NCBI GenBank assembly: GCA_036426205.1
Contig: CM071568.1
Location: 230,612,148-230,676,147 of the forward strand
From: Ascaphus truei
Lineage: Eukaryota > Chordata > Amphibia > Anura > Ascaphidae
Length of the DNA: 64,000 nucleotides
Direction of reading: 5' to 3'
Both the position numbers and the translations under genes were made by a program. The notes beneath the pieces were generated by a model. It searched no databases, was not told the origin of the DNA, and worked only from the letters and a program-made list of their open reading frames with translations. Positions 1 to 13,416 of this stretch are shown here, piece by piece. Every line of letters starts with the position of its first letter. Position 1 is the stretch's first letter.

Positions 1-396
1 GGGCTACAACTTGTTACTATGGCCCTGCCATTGTGAGGTGTTGGTGTTCTTTTGGTTCCCCCCCCACGGGCACTCTGACGTTTACTAGGCTATCATTTAG
101 TCTTATGTCTGTAATCAGCACAACTGAAAATAGTTTCCTTAAATTCAGTAATGGTTCATTTTTTTTATTTTTTTTGTAAACTAATATATTTTTATAAAGG
201 TTCAATCCAGCATACAAAAAAACCACTTTGTTGATGCCGGCTTTTAACAAGACCTTTAATTTGGTGTTTCACTCAAGAGACAGGCATGTTTGTAGGAGCA
301 CTGGCTGCCCTTTCTCCTAGGAAATAAGGATTTTCTGCATAAAATGCGTTTTATGCTTAATGGGAAATTGCAAAAATATTGAACAGGAGGGTTAAC

Positions 397-398
<2 letters not shown>

Positions 399-430
<32 letters not shown>

Positions 431-436
431 AATAAT
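399..436. repeat. (ATT)n microsatellite
   Basis: About a dozen ATT triplets followed by the complementary AATAAT. The rest of 1-941 is AT-rich sequence in which I see nothing else. Confidence 0.9.
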
Positions 437-941
437 TTTTTTGTTACTACTGTAGGATTAGTTTATTTGGCATGTCATAGAAAGCAATGGATGACATATA
501 TTCTATATTATACATATATTGTTTTTATATGTATAATGACATGATCTGTCCACGTGAATGTCTCTGCATAGGAACATTGTACCTAATAAGGACTCTAATT
601 TGGTATTTGGTGCACAACTATTGTGCTCGAATTGCTTTTGATCTACATCTTTTAGCACCGTGCCCTGTCCTAGACGGACTTGTTACCAGCTAATGCAGAC
701 CTACAGTAGTTGGTAACACTTATGGTGCTAAATGTGTGTTATACTGGTGCTGTGCGTGATCCTCTTGCTCTGTTTGAGAGTGGCGTATTTCTCATCGAAC
801 AGAGCAGGAATCGCCCTCATTTGTATTTGATTTCTGGTCTTGCTAGGTTAGTTATGTATAATTCCATTTTTATTGACTTTTTGTGTTTTTTGCATTGGCA
901 GAATATGACTGCACTAGGCAGCATACAATCCTTCACGGGAG

Positions 942-1028
942 GATAGGGGATATCGGCGTGATCCTGCGTTAACTGCCTTTCCGGTCAATGGCAGTTTAAC
1001 GCAGGATTGAGCACCGATGCCCCTTATC
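942..1028. mobile_element. short foldback MITE
   Basis: Near-perfect hairpin. The left arm begins GATAGGGGATATCGG and runs into ATCCTGCGTTAACTGCC. The right arm is GGCAGTTTAACGCAGGAT and ends CCGATGCCCCTTATC. The arms are about 38 nt with a loop of roughly a dozen bases. No clear target duplication was found. The next 1.7 kb (1029-2755) holds no gene or named repeat that I can support. Confidence 0.6.
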
Positions 1029-2755
1029 AGAATCTCATCCTAAGTGCGCCTTAACCCATTGAGTGCCAGCGGGACGAGCAGCGCTTTGCACGGAGATGTG
1101 CTTGGCAGCTGAGGTCTTTAGTGTAAAGTTGTAAAACATATCGCAGGCAGATTGCGAAATATCAAGCGTCTATTTTAAGAGGTACATGACACTAACTATT
1201 GAAACGTGTTGCATTTTACTGCAGCCTTTTTGTTGCAGTTTATCTGTACCTTTCTTTCAACACCTGTATATTTGTTTATTTTCTACGTTAGGGTGCAAAA
1301 CCAACTTCAACATTTCTATTTTTGTTTTTATATTCTGTTCTCAATGTTGAGATCAATTAATTTTTTTTACTAGAAGTTTCAAGGGTTGCATTTAATGCTG
1401 CTAAAAATCATTGCATGTGCCAATAGATCTTAACTGTTGAACAAGATTTAAAAAAAAAAAATGCCTGATGAAAACATTATTATTTTTTTAAGTCAACTGC
1501 AGCAAAAACAGTAGGAACATTGCTTAAAAATGTTTGACCCTCTGTCATTAACTTAAGGCATGGGAGTGACCAGGAATTACATTTGGGACACCAGAGATGA
1601 AATGGTTGGTTGTAAAGGGCTTGATCTGACTCTGAATTTGATAGCTATAAATGTTCTGTCGAACTAAACTGTGTGTGAGTTTGATTGTGATGCATTTGTT
1701 GGTCAATCTGCACAAAGGCTTTTGTGATCCAATATCTGAAGCAGATTCCTGTGTTAGTTTCTCTTGTTGGTCCAGCAGATATCACACCCTGAAAAAGAAT
1801 GATGTTTGCTGACATGTAAAAGCCTTCTAAACATGTTGTGGTTCGGGTTGCAGATGGGGACACGTGCCCTCTGTAATTGGGCAAATTACTTTCTCTCCGA
1901 AATGTATATTTACATGAGCGGTATGTTTCCCCCTATATTATCATTAGAAATAAGACATTTTCCAGGAGCATAATGTGGACTGAAAAATGTATATCTTGAT
2001 TGTATAAATACATTTGTTATGAGACTACCACACTGGGGGTGGCTTCTGAGGTTTTCCCCCCCCTCTGGTCTTCATTTAGTTGGAATGATAAATTATCTTC
2101 AAAATGTAGCGAGATCCATTATGTCCATCCAGATCACTTACTCTTGGATGTCCAGGTGCACCTTGGTGAGGCCACTGGTTTTGTCACTTTGGGGAAATTT
2201 GCTAGGCGGCAATGTTGAAGGGGAATGGCCCACTTTAGTTTTTCGTTTCCTCTTTAAAACCAAAGAAAATATTTATTTAGTTTATTGGATGGCATATAAA
2301 TCTGAAAGGGACACTTTTTTTTAATTTTTTTTTATTTTCATATGGATTTCATTCTATTTAAAACAATGCACTCCTGTGGTATAATCAGATCATGGGCAGC
2401 AAGTTTATGCCACAAGCACATTTTGCAAAATGGGGGACTAGTGTAAATAATGTAATTCCTGCTATGAATCAGTGTTTAAAATGTACTGTTGTGAAGATAA
2501 CATATTTCTTTAAAATATGCATGGTTCAAGTATGTCTTCAAGGTAACCGGTCTTTGTTTGCTTATGTAATTGAATAAAATGGGTTGCATCTTGTAATTAT
2601 TGTAAAAATAAAATCCCTTAATCCAAAATAAACAGTGTTCTTAAAGTATTGTTCACCTAACTTGTTTTACATTTTTTTGTTTTTTCTGCTCCAATTTCTA
2701 AAATCTATTGATTTTCGAAGGGGAGTATGTGTGTTTTGTTTTTTAAATAATGCAC

Positions 2756-2885
2756 TGACCTATTCTACAGCACAGCACAAAGTGGGTACAGATATTTTGA
2801 TAGTGACAAAGAGTTACAAACACAAACAGATACAGAAGGTAGTGAGGGCCCTGCTCCTGAGAGTTTACAATCTAGAGGGAACAAG
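2756..2885 (+). repeat. interspersed repeat with GGCCCTGCTCC...TTACAATCTA tail
   Basis: Shares the order ACAG..GGTA..GAGGGCCCTGCTCC..GAG.TTACAATCTA with the copy at 20184-20326, and the last motif with the nested copy at 3626-3800. This looks like a widespread vertebrate SINE/LINE-tail motif; I cannot name the family. Confidence 0.5.
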
Positions 2886-3506
2886 GGGCAACATTGAAAC
2901 AAAAGGTAAAGTGGCTGCTCATTGTGGGATGGAGTATGGTCCAGCCACACAGCTGATCCCATTAAGGTTTGAGAGGGGGATGTTGCGTAGTGTGCAGATT
3001 TGGTCCAGCCGAATAGCTGGTCCCTATAGTGTATGGGGGAATTGGATGTTAAGGGGCATGCCAGATAGGCTTCCTTGAATAGGTACCATTACTAGTACTG
3101 TTATTACTAAATCTTTAACTTTTGGGCATGCTGTGAACTGGTTTACACTGCTGTTGTATTGTCCTCGTCTTCGTCCCCCCTCCCCCCCCCACTGTTGATT
3201 TACTGGCCTGTTTTATATGTAGCCTTTTTGGGGTGAAAATACAAATTATTTTTATGGTGTTATTTATTAAATGGAAAGTGCTGTTCAGGTCCCAATACCA
3301 CAGAAACTCGCATTGACTTAATTGATAGTGCCGTTCATAGCACGATCACGTTTTAATGACGAACACCCATAGTAATCGTTAACATCTCCAATAATAATAA
3401 CTTCATCTGCAGTCCGTGCAATAGTTCTCATTAGATCACAGAGCAGCCATCATCCTCGAGTTATTTGCTTACTCTATTATACATGTAAGGGTATTGTGCT
3501 GTAGTG

Positions 3507-3948
3507 CATGTGTGCACAAACTGGAGGGGGGGAGGGTGGTGCGGCGACGTGACTTTTTCTGGGGGGGGGGCAAAGAGCTTAGAGGCACCACGCTCTAACC
3601 CACAACAATTACATTAAATGGGGTGTGTCTGTCTTTATTTATATAGCACCATTAATGTACATAGCGCTTCACAGCAGTAATACACGTGAAAATCATATAA
3701 ATAACAAATAATACAAATGGCAGATCATAGGAATAAGTGCTTCTGACATAAAAGTAACATTTAGGAAAAGGAGTCCCTGCTCCAAAGAGCTTACAATCGA
3801 AGTCCCTTTATCTTGTCTCCAGTGGCTTCTGGCGGCGCAACGCAGCATCAAATGACGCAGTGACATCAGAAAACGCTGGAGAAAAGGTGCAGGGGGGGGG
3901 GAGAGCAGGCAGGGGGCACAGGCAAAAAAAAGTTTGAGCACCTCTGCT
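3507..3948. mobile_element. non-autonomous hAT element, carrying a nested repeat
   Basis: The left terminus CATGTGTGCACAAACTGG and the complement of the right terminus (CAGAGGTGCTCAAAC) are imperfect inverted repeats. The flanks at 3499-3506 and 3949-3956 are both CTGTAGTG. The right end has two extra bases between the expected terminus and the duplication, probably a small later change. It belongs with the copies at 31739, 32187, 34671 and 39449, sharing GCAAACT ends and internal CATCAAATGACGC-like sequence. An unrelated repeat occupies 3626-3800. Confidence 0.7.
3626..3800 (+). repeat. interspersed repeat nested inside a hAT copy
   Basis: Begins TCTTTATTTATATAGC, continues ATGTACATAGCGCTTCACAG and CAGCAGTAATACA, and ends TCCCTGCTCCAAAGAGCTT. 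The first two thirds recur at 54949-55058. Because it interrupts hAT-like sequence it inserted after the hAT. Confidence 0.65.
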
Positions 3949-3956
3949 CTGTAGTG

Positions 3957-5036
3957 CATGGAACATGAAAGCACACGAGAGAATCCCTGCCCCAATAGTG
4001 AAAGGGTGTATTCGGTTTTTGAGAATTCATAAAATGGCTATTTTTTTTTTATTGTTTACAAGTGCACAAGTAACTTTTAAAAACCACTGAGGATAATAGT
4101 TACCAAAAGAGCATTTCTAAATGTATCATTTTTTTTTTTTTTTTTTTTTTTTTAGTGGTAATGTCACCTACAGTGTGCAAAAGTCTACAAGATACCATTG
4201 TTTCATGCTAAAGAAACGGCTAATATGTAATATCCACAATGTTCTTCTGTCTTGTAGCCTGCGCCTGCCTCATTTGTGGCTTTTTCTCTCCCTGCCACAC
4301 TTCTGCAACAAGGTTTCACTGTGAAATGTTGCCATAAGGGTTGCCTTTTAAACAGAAGATTTACAATCGTGTGGTGTCTTATTTCTCATAGTGGGTGTAC
4401 ACATTGCTATCTGTGTAATACAACTCTTATTAAAGTATGTATGTAGCTTGTCTTTATTTCCATGAAAAATAAGGGAGATGTTGGAGCTACAAATGTCCTA
4501 AGACTGTCCCTTTTTTTCTTACGCTAGCTACATACAGTAACTTGGTATTTAATTTCTAGAAGTGCTGTATTTTATCTACTACAGCTAGTTGATGAGGGAA
4601 AGCGATCTGTTTGGTTGTGTGGCTCCAGTTGCCCCATATTTTGTGCTGATGGTATAATACAGACTGCCAAGAGGTGGTCAAAGCATGGTCCCCCACAATG
4701 CTTAATTATTTTTTTTCTATATTGAAAAATAATAATAAAAAGAAAAATATATATTATGTATTTTATATATATATATTCGAAAGATACCTCCATTAGTAAG
4801 ACTTTTAGATGGCTGAGGTGTTTGCTGGAATAATGGATATGTATCGTGAATGAATTATTAAATGCTTACTATGCGAAAATTGCATCTCCAATAGGTATTC
4901 TTTTATTTATTTAGCTGAAACACTGTTTTTTTTTTTGTTTTTTTTTTTGTTTTTTTTTTAAATTTACATTTGTATGTGATAAATATCGACTCTCACTCTC
5001 TCACCATATATGTTTTTTTTGTGACTGCAACACAAA
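3957..5036. other. no gene seen
   Basis: AT-rich intronic sequence with a poly-T run near 4128 and short TA-rich tracts near 4740-4780. The short open frames are chance or homopolymer driven. Confidence 0.5.
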
Positions 5037-5120
5037 GCAGGGCTGGGCTGTAAAATGGGGCTTGAAGTAATTCAATCACTGGTCTTCCAACCCCCATTTT
5101 GCAGCCCAAGGCTGCTCTGC
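5037..5120. mobile_element. short foldback MITE
   Basis: GCAGGGCTGGGCTGTAAAAT at the left pairs with ATTTTGCAGCCCAAGG..CTGC at the right. The arms are about 26 nt with a loop of about 30 nt. No confident target duplication. Sequence 5121-6202 beyond it holds only AT-rich DNA and a TATG/TGTA microsatellite at about 6140-6190. Confidence 0.55.
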
Positions 5121-6210
5121 ATTGCTACCAAAGCATTGATCTTTTAAATTGGGCCCCACCGTTCCCATGGCAACGTAAGCTGCTGCACTTCCAAATGGGC
5201 AGTATTATATCGCTCTTGGTGATGGGGGAGGGAATGTAAGAGGAAACTCTCAGCATCCTGATGTTTAATGTAAAGGAAGTTGACATTCACATGATTGTGA
5301 AGTGTAAACCTGGGTTTGCAATGATCATTCAAAAGAAAAAAAATACTTCTGCTACGTGGCCATTCATAGAAACGTTGGGGCATCTTTGTTCAATGATAAT
5401 GCAGTGAAGCGCTGCTCTCATCTGTGCCATTTCTTCCAAATCTTTCTGATATGAATTAGGTCCCCAAAGCACCAATCCCTCCCAACCAGATTTCTGGAAA
5501 ACCACACAATATCTCATGAGTGTTGAGCATTGTCTATCGCCGTAATGTTAAAATAACCAGCTATACTTATGATTTGCAAAGGGGAGGGGAACAAAAACCC
5601 AACAAATTTTAAACTTTTTTTTGTGAACGCTAAAGGAATTGAAGGTCCTCATAGAGAATATATATCTATATATCTATATCTATTATAATTTCTGTACTTC
5701 AATGTGACTTGTATCTTTCTGCATGCTTTTACCATAGTAGATATCAGGTTGTGTTTTTTTTTTGTTAAATTAAACACTACCAAATTTCCGCTTGAACAAA
5801 TATCCAACAATTAAGAACTGTTGATTTAACACCCTTCTTAAATTTGTGATATGCTTTTTATTTTTATTTTTAAATTTAGCGACAACAACCATAAAGATTA
5901 TTTTCTTAACCATTAAAATGACCCTTGCCTTATTTGATCACAACTTCTCTAAGCGAGCTGCACTTTGTACATGAAATTGCTTCAATTCTCAAATTCCAGT
6001 TTTCTTAGTATTTGTCTAACTTTTTTTGTAAAGGTTTTTGAATCTCCCATTTAAGGAAATAAAGAACATCTATTTCTTTCTTACCAAATTGTGTTTTATT
6101 TAAAAGGAGGGGTAATATGTTGGTAATGAGGAAATATTTGGTGTGTGTATGTATATGTATGTATATGTATGTATGTATATGTGTATATATGTGCGCGCTT
6201 TGGTATACAC

Positions 6211-6649
6211 CAGGGGTCTGCAACTTCTCAAGGAAGAAGAGCCATTTTATAAAAAATGTCTTTCTCCACAATATTCCAAGAGCCGCAACACATGCATGAA
6301 TATTACACCCCCACAAACACCTACATATACTGTACACACACTAATAGGTATATACTGTATAAACATACTAGAAAATATGTGGGGGGGATTTAAAATGCAC
6401 CTCACAATAAAAAGTCCTATTTAGTTTTATTTTCATTACAATACAGGTGAGAGGCGGGCAAGCAGCTAGGGAGACATTGGGCCCGGCGGCAACAAGAGGC
6501 CCAACCAGCGCCGGCCATCCCTCCCCGCAGCCACCGCCAGGATAGTGAGGGAGAGAGGCAGCAGCTGGGGGTCGGCAACCTGCAGAGCGACGCAAGTAGG
6601 AGCGGAAAGAGCCGCATTCGGCTCAGCAGCTGCAGGTTGCCTACCCTTG
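6211..6649. mobile_element. non-autonomous hAT element (GGGTCTGCAAC termini)
   Basis: The left end CAGGGGTCTGCAACTTCT and the complement of the right end, CAAGGGTAGGCAACCTGCAG, are inverted repeats of the common vertebrate hAT/Charlie type. The flanking octamers are GTATACAC (6203-6210) and GTATAGAG (6650-6657), matching at six of eight bases and both with TA at positions 4-5. There is no transposase; GC-rich sequence fills the right third. Confidence 0.78.
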
Positions 6650-6657
6650 GTATAGAG

Positions 6658-9237
6658 TCTGTAGAAGTTCAGCTTGAAGTAACAGATTTACAAAGCCTTG
6701 TTAGCATGTTACATTTGTATAGGAATTCTACAGAGGAAATAATGTCATCCCTCCAAAATGTTTTTTGAGATACAGTTAATCACAGTATTCTTAAAATATG
6801 AATTATGTTGGTTTTTATATATGTCTCCTTTAAACTCCTACAAGGAAATATACATACAAAGCACTTTTTTATGGCAAAACGGACAGGCATGGTTTTTTTT
6901 TCTGCCACCAAAAGATGGAATAAAATAAATAAGGTATATTTTAAGAGCTTCATCATAACCGCGCAAACTCCTTTTTTTGTTTTACACAATGTTTTCTGAA
7001 ATATTTATGTATGTTATTATTAAAACAAAGTGATAATTTTACTACGTTTGTCTTTGAGGAATCGTTAATTTAACACACAATCTACAAACGTGCAACTGTC
7101 ATTTTTTAAAGCTACATTTTTCTATTGCTTTAATGCTTATAATAATTTTCCACGTTTTAGATCCTGGGACATTGCACTATACTGTACAACTTTTTATTAA
7201 TTATTATAAGTGTTTTTTTTTTTGTTTGTTTTTTACAAGCTGCCACTTTTTGAAGTGATTCGCTAAGTTAAATGCTGGAAAAGTAGCCATTCTTAATAAG
7301 AATTGGTGTGTATGGAGTGTTTTTTATTTTTTATTTTATTTTTTCATTTGAAGTGTATATAGATTGAAATGTAGTAAGTAGCTGAAGGCTACCTAAAATT
7401 GTTTCTGGAAAGCTGGAAATACCAATGCTTATTTTTAAGCAGACATTTTGTAGAATTTAGTATCCATGACATAATCTAATAGTGTCTGTTCAAAACCAAA
7501 TCCCCATGTCTTGCTATATGTATACATTTCTATGGCTTTCTGCGTGTGTTAAAATAATTTGCTTCTGTATGGATATTGGGAGAAAATCTCTCCCCTCTTT
7601 CTCTCCACCTTGAGTGCTGATTTTTTTTTTTTAAAGCCTTTTTTATAGGCTGAAAGGATGAGCACTTTAAAGTGGAATCCCTTCAAATGCTCATGAAGAT
7701 AGTAATGGTTGTTTTTGTAATATCTCCCAAATAATCTTTCTTGGCTGCAAAACCTCCTTACTATGAAGTGTCTTATTGACGTTTCCCTGTATCTTGATAG
7801 CATGTCCCAGACCACGCTATGGGCATCTTGTTCGTTTAAACATGTTTCTGTAAATGTTCCAGTGTCAACATGTACAGTGTTTTCAGGTCTTAATGCTTCT
7901 CCCCACCCCCAATTTTCCCAGGTCTTTTAGACCGTACTATAGAGATGTTTGTGGGGACTAGGAAAAATGGTTTGCACTGTTTGACTGAAAATGGTCACAT
8001 CTGAACCTCTATAATTTGTCGTAATATATTGTCAGATATACCATTAAGTATTGGCGTTATCAAGCTAAATTCAGTGCTGCTATCTCTTATGATTGATGTT
8101 GTATCTAAAATGCGCATTGCCCTAGTTGAATGTTATGTCTTGTGTCTAAAAGAATAGGCCAGTCAAAGCCAAGCACCTGTTAGTGTTTCTAGGTACAAAG
8201 TAACGCTAGGCAATCACAAAACAAGATTTTCTTTTCCCATCTTACAAAATCTTATTCTAGTTTGCCGTGACATTTTTACAAATCTACAACACTGGTGATG
8301 TATAACCCCTTAAACACAGTAGAACTGTTGTGTTTTTTTTTATTTTTCTGTATTGTAAAATGGGACCTCCTCAACATGTTGCTTACATGGTATATCCATG
8401 TTTGGAAAAATGGCCATAATGCCCCGGTGAAAACAATCTGAAATACAGTACAGCTCAATATATATATTTTTTTTAATGAATACTTAAATATCCAGCATTT
8501 GTGTCTTCATAAAATGTATTTGAAGAAATCCTAACATGCCCGTAACGAGTAGGCCGATTTTATTGTCCGCAAAGATCGGCAGCCATTTTATACAGTTCTG
8601 TACCAATACATACTATTTGCAGTGACTAGCATACAGAAAAATGGAGGACTTTATTCAGAAGTCACCACATGGTGTTCTATAACCTTCTTTGCATAAACCA
8701 AGTATTACTGTTTTTAATTGAATAAATGGCATCCCCTACACCATATGTGTTGAGATTTAACGACATCATCTCCCTCAAATGTTCGGTTGTCTTTGTCAAG
8801 TGGTAAACATGACTTGTGGTCCCTGAAATAGCCTTGGTGTGCTGTTAATGGAATACACTCCGAACGCTTTGAGTGGTACAGTTATGCAAATCACTGGGAA
8901 ACAAGTTTGCAGCGTGACTGTTATCTGTGGCCTGTTTTTATGCTAATTGGGGAATTTTGTTTATTTCCTATGGCAGCAGCCTACAATCAACCTGAATTAC
9001 ATGTAGCATCTTAAAGAAAAAGTTTGAGGGGATTCAGGAAACCAGAAGATTTTTGTCGTGGTCCAGTGAAATGTCCTCTTTTTTTAATTTTTTTTTTTTT
9101 TAGACATGCCTTTTAAGAGAAAAACAAAACAAAAATTACAATAGCGGTCTAACTACAGTTTTGCAGCCTGTGCAAATATGTGATTTGTGTTTTTAGTATT
9201 TAAAATGCTTTTTCTATTGTGGAGGACTGGTTGCCTT
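6658..9237. other. no gene seen
   Basis: AT-rich intronic DNA with long T runs. No exon-like frame with splice sites and no repeat termini were recognised. Confidence 0.5.
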
Positions 9238-9397
9238 GGGCTGCGCTTATAGCGACGGTGACATCACGCTGCGGTCGCTGGAAAAATCAAATTGACTCGA
9301 CTTCCAGCGATCGCGACCAAGCCGTCGCTCCATTGCTTCTACTATAAGCGCACAACACGGCGGCAATACATTTGTTTTGTCGCTATAAGCGTGGCCT
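9238..9397. mobile_element. MITE with GCGCTTATAGCG inverted ends
   Basis: GGGCTGCGCTTATAGCG at the left matches the complement of CGCTATAAGCGTGGCCT at the right over about 17 bases. The interior is CpG-rich in an AT-rich setting. The right end is followed by TTA, which with GGGC/GGCC ends suggests a PIF/Harbinger-like MITE, but the left flank (CTT) is not a clean TTA. Confidence 0.6.
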
Positions 9398-12300
9398 TAG
9401 ATGCTGTACCAGAGCTACAACTAATACATATGTAAAGAAGAATAACCAGCAAAGGTGGTCTATAAAATAAGTAAATAAAATGCGACCGGCTAAGTTCTGT
9501 GAACTTAATGACTCGACCTTTTAAATCAGTATTTTGCCTTTTGTTAAAAAATAAATTATAAAATGGATTTCATGTTTAAATAAAGATGTAGGTTTTAGAT
9601 CCCTGCATTGCTTTAGAATGGATTGATCTGCTTGAGAACCAATTTGTGCACTTTCACAAAGGGTACAATTGGGTTCCTATATTGGTGTGATTTTGAATTG
9701 TCTACAACGGAGGATGACTGAAGCAAAATGCAAGATGAATCTTTGGTGTTTGCTAAGAAGTGTCAGGTTGACATAAATTCTGTCAAAATCCTAAACCTTT
9801 TACCTCTACATTATTTCTTTATACAGGGGCATCAAATAATTTCCTTAATTCTCTTGCTTTTCAATAAATATTCTCTAACAAGTGTGAGTGGTTTTATATA
9901 ACATTAAGAGAATTTTTCTCTCGTAAGGAAAACACTAACAAATGTACATTTTGTAAGCTGGTTTACTGTATAAAAGACGAATATGTAGGCGCATTGATTT
10001 AAAGATTTATCGCACAAATGACAAAATGGTGTCCGTTTCACTGCAGAGATGGTGGTCTAAACAGCTCTCTGTTAAATAGGACTGACCTGATGCTGCTTAT
10101 ACACTACTGTGTTTTGGATGAATTTGACAGTCAATATATCAAAAGTACTTTCATTTTATTAGAATTGGACATTTAATATTGGGGGGGAAAATGCACATTA
10201 AGCAAGTCTCTCCCCTATTTGTTTCCATTTATTTCCTTGCCTTACCGATGACCCAATACACTTATTTAATAGCAGAATCGAACTGTAAAATGATATCAGT
10301 TTATTCCTTTTAGTTTTCTGAAATTGTGTGTGTGTGTTATAGATTTGTAAATCTTAAAAGAACATCGGTCACAAATATATATTTGTGAGTTGTACTGTCA
10401 TATGGATACATATTGAAGTACTACTTGCAGAAATAAGTTTTAACAACCATATTGGTAATTATTCAGCATGTCTGCACTGTTTTTGTAAAGCTTATGAATC
10501 CTTAAATATTTCTTTTATTGGTTTAGACCTTTTTGTCCTACTCAATAAATGATAAAGCACATATGCAGCTGTTTCAAAATGAAGCAAAACCATTCTTCAT
10601 TTTTTGTTGTTGCTTTTGAGGCAGATCAGTGGTTTTGCAAATTAAAACTTGCACATGTAATGGAGTGTTGGTAATGTAAAATTTCCCTAAGGGTGAGGTG
10701 CAAAAACCTATACATATCATTTTTTTATTTTTTAAACCCAGTTGAAAATTAAGAGCGAGTGAGCTTGAATCTTCTTTTAATGCGTTTCTTCAAAGCCATC
10801 GTTGTTAATTGCATACATTTTATTTATTCAATATACCTTGGTACACCTATATTAATGTGCTAAACCTCCCTAATGTGTGCTGTTGTTGATATGACAACAT
10901 TGTCAAAAAGTTTATTGATATATTTTATTACATTTGTGTTTTCTCTAATAGTCTGGTTCGTTGAAATGACGTTTTAGCTGTCAAAGGCTGCAAATGATCT
11001 CTTGTGTACAAACCAAATGGGAATAAAGTGTTTATTTTTTTGTGTGTGCATGTACAACTGTTTACAGTGTTATTGCAACAAATCTTAAGTGAACCATGCA
11101 AATTTGGCAGCCTGACAGTGAGTCCATTTCAAGAATTTCCAGCATTGGGCAGATGGAAAGGCAGCCATTTTGTAAAAAAAAAAAAAAAGAAGAAAAAAAC
11201 CCCTCTGGTCTCCTCCACTCAGCGAGCTGGATACAGTTTTCAAAGGTCTACTGATGTAGCAGGAACATTCCCCCTGTAACAGTTACACACTTCTAAAAAC
11301 GCCAGGCACAGTTTTAGACCACATTCCAGAGTTTGGAAACCGCTGATACATTAGAAGGGAAACCCTGGGCAATAAAAGTTTGTTTTGTAGGCAAATGTTT
11401 CTGCATATATGATTATGTACCAAGAATAACATCACAATCCTGAACTCAACTAGACCTGTCACAGGCTACAACTCTGAACTGGTATTTGATATCAATGTCT
11501 GTAAGGAACACCTTGAAAAGTAGTATTGGTGATATTGCACGAGTCTGAAACGGGTTAAACCTCTTTCGGATTTTCTGTTCTGCTTGCCAAACCATGGTAC
11601 TGGAAAAAAAATAAATAGGTGTTTGCATGGGATTCTTCGTTGGAATCAATAGGGCTAGTTGCTGTAATAAGTACAGTATTTATGGTGTGTATAGTCTGTA
11701 AAACTCGGTCTAAGCACTTCAAAAAGTGTTGCAACGTCATTTGTTACTTGCTACCGTTACCAAATACACGGAGTTATTTTCTGCTGATTAAATACTAACT
11801 TTAAGTACAGTGGTACACTGTAATGTTTAATTGATTTGCTTGCTAAAAAGATGGCCCCACATTCATTTTGAGATCCTGCGATGGCAGTAATCGAAGTTGT
11901 GCATTGTTTGCTTCATGTTTTAAATCTTTACAACTGTAAACACCATGGCACATAAATTTCCATTCTTTTGTAATTGTATTGTTGTAGCTCTGTAAAATAG
12001 AAACGTATGTGATCATACACAAGGGCTCGTGTATACGACTAGTTCCATGAGTCAGAAGTACTAACGCACATTCCCCTGTTTATATGCCTTGCATGTGCAC
12101 ACTCGCTGAATTGTTTGCTTAGCGTAGATCTCCTCAATTACAACAGAGAACAAGATTATTTCCAAAATATATTTGATTAAACGTCATTTTAACATGCTGG
12201 ATATACCCACAAAAATACACATTTGTATCACTATAAAATCCAAGGAAGTGGAGAAGAAGTTGACAAGGTGATGTCATGACACATGCCATTTCTATCTTTT

Positions 12301-13390
12301 GTCACAGCAGTTGCTGATCGCCTTGCACTCAGGTGTAATAAGTAGTTGTATTCTAGTAATAATTTTCCATGTTGTGGTACAGTACTATGTAAAATGTTGA
12401 TGTCTTTTTCATTGCACATGGATTGACTGCTCCTACAGGTACTTCAAAAGATTAAGACTTTAGTAATGTCAGGCAGTATTGGTCTGATTTTTTTTTTTTT
12501 TTTAACAAAAGCTTACACATTGTTGGGTATGGGAAAAAGATATAGATATATATATGTTATGTTTGGAAAATAAATTACCATATATATAAAAAAAAAAAAA
12601 GAATTAGAAGATATAGGTTCTCTTCCCTCCCACACACTTTCCTAACCTTATTCACCAAAGCAGGGATATGTTGCAACATAATTCACTAAGCATACACAAG
12701 TTGTACTTTTACTTGTGCGTGTGTATAAAAGGGATTGATAGCCTGCAAAATGAAAGCAAGAAACGTGGGTGTGTTTTTTTTATTTTTTGTTTTTTTTGGA
12801 CTTAAATAAAAAAAAATCATTTTTTTTTTTTTTTTAAATATACACACATTCTTGAGAATCCCAAGGATTATGTGGCATCCCAGGCATTCGCTTGCTCATC
12901 CTTTCAGCACTCTGTGCAGCAAGCTTTTCGCCACCACAAAGATTTGGCTGTAAATCCAGGCAAAAAAAAAAAATCTGCTCCTTCTTTGCAGGAGCTTTAA
13001 CCAGCTCACTGCCACCAGGACTAGGGTGCCTGTTTTCTCATATGCTGCATGCCCCATCAAAGCTGACAGGCTTCACAAAAACTTTTTCACAGAATAGCCA
13101 CAAAAAGAAAAACCTCCCCTTTTTACAATGGATGCGAAAACACAGTGAGCTAATTGAATGATTTCAACTTCAAAGACCAGGAATGATTGGAATTCCCCAG
13201 CAATTGTACGTGATTAGTTATCTCATAGCCAGTTAGACATCCAGCTTTTAGTAGCTGGTTTTGAATCTGTGATTCTCCTGGAACTGTCTCTGCAGGTTGC
13301 TTTGCACCATTTGCTTTTCTGCATATCTGTGATGACTATATTAATGCCACTTTGAACCGTTTTTGTGGTGTCTGCACATTATCTGCTTTA
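9398..13390. other. no gene seen
   Basis: Mostly low-complexity AT-rich intronic DNA with A and T runs, for example near 11176, 12588 and 12779-12836. No recognised transposon ends. The open frame at 12892-13161 just before the exon lacks splice signals or a recognisable domain. Confidence 0.5.
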
Positions 13391-13416
13391 ATGCGCTTTC
13401 TTTGCTTTATTTGCAG
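13391..13416 (+). promoter_or_regulatory. 3' splice site and polypyrimidine tract of the igf2bp exon
   Basis: A T-rich stretch (TTTCTTTGCTTTATTTGCAG) ends in the AG that sets the start of the 49-nt exon. The partner donor GTAGGC begins at 13466. Choosing this pair keeps the RNA-binding-protein reading frame and gives the exon size expected for the family. Confidence 0.8.

Larger units (their letters stand above)
1..13416 (+). other. putative igf2bp3 intron upstream of the 49-nt exon (partial)
   Basis: Inferred intron. It is AT-rich with many homopolymer runs and no host coding exon that I recognise. It carries small MITEs at 942-1028, 5037-5120 and 9238-9397, interspersed repeats at 2756-2885 and 3626-3800, and hAT copies at 3507-3948 and 6211-6649. 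If the exon assignment is right, this is part of intron 2, and exon 2 lies further upstream. Confidence 0.6.
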
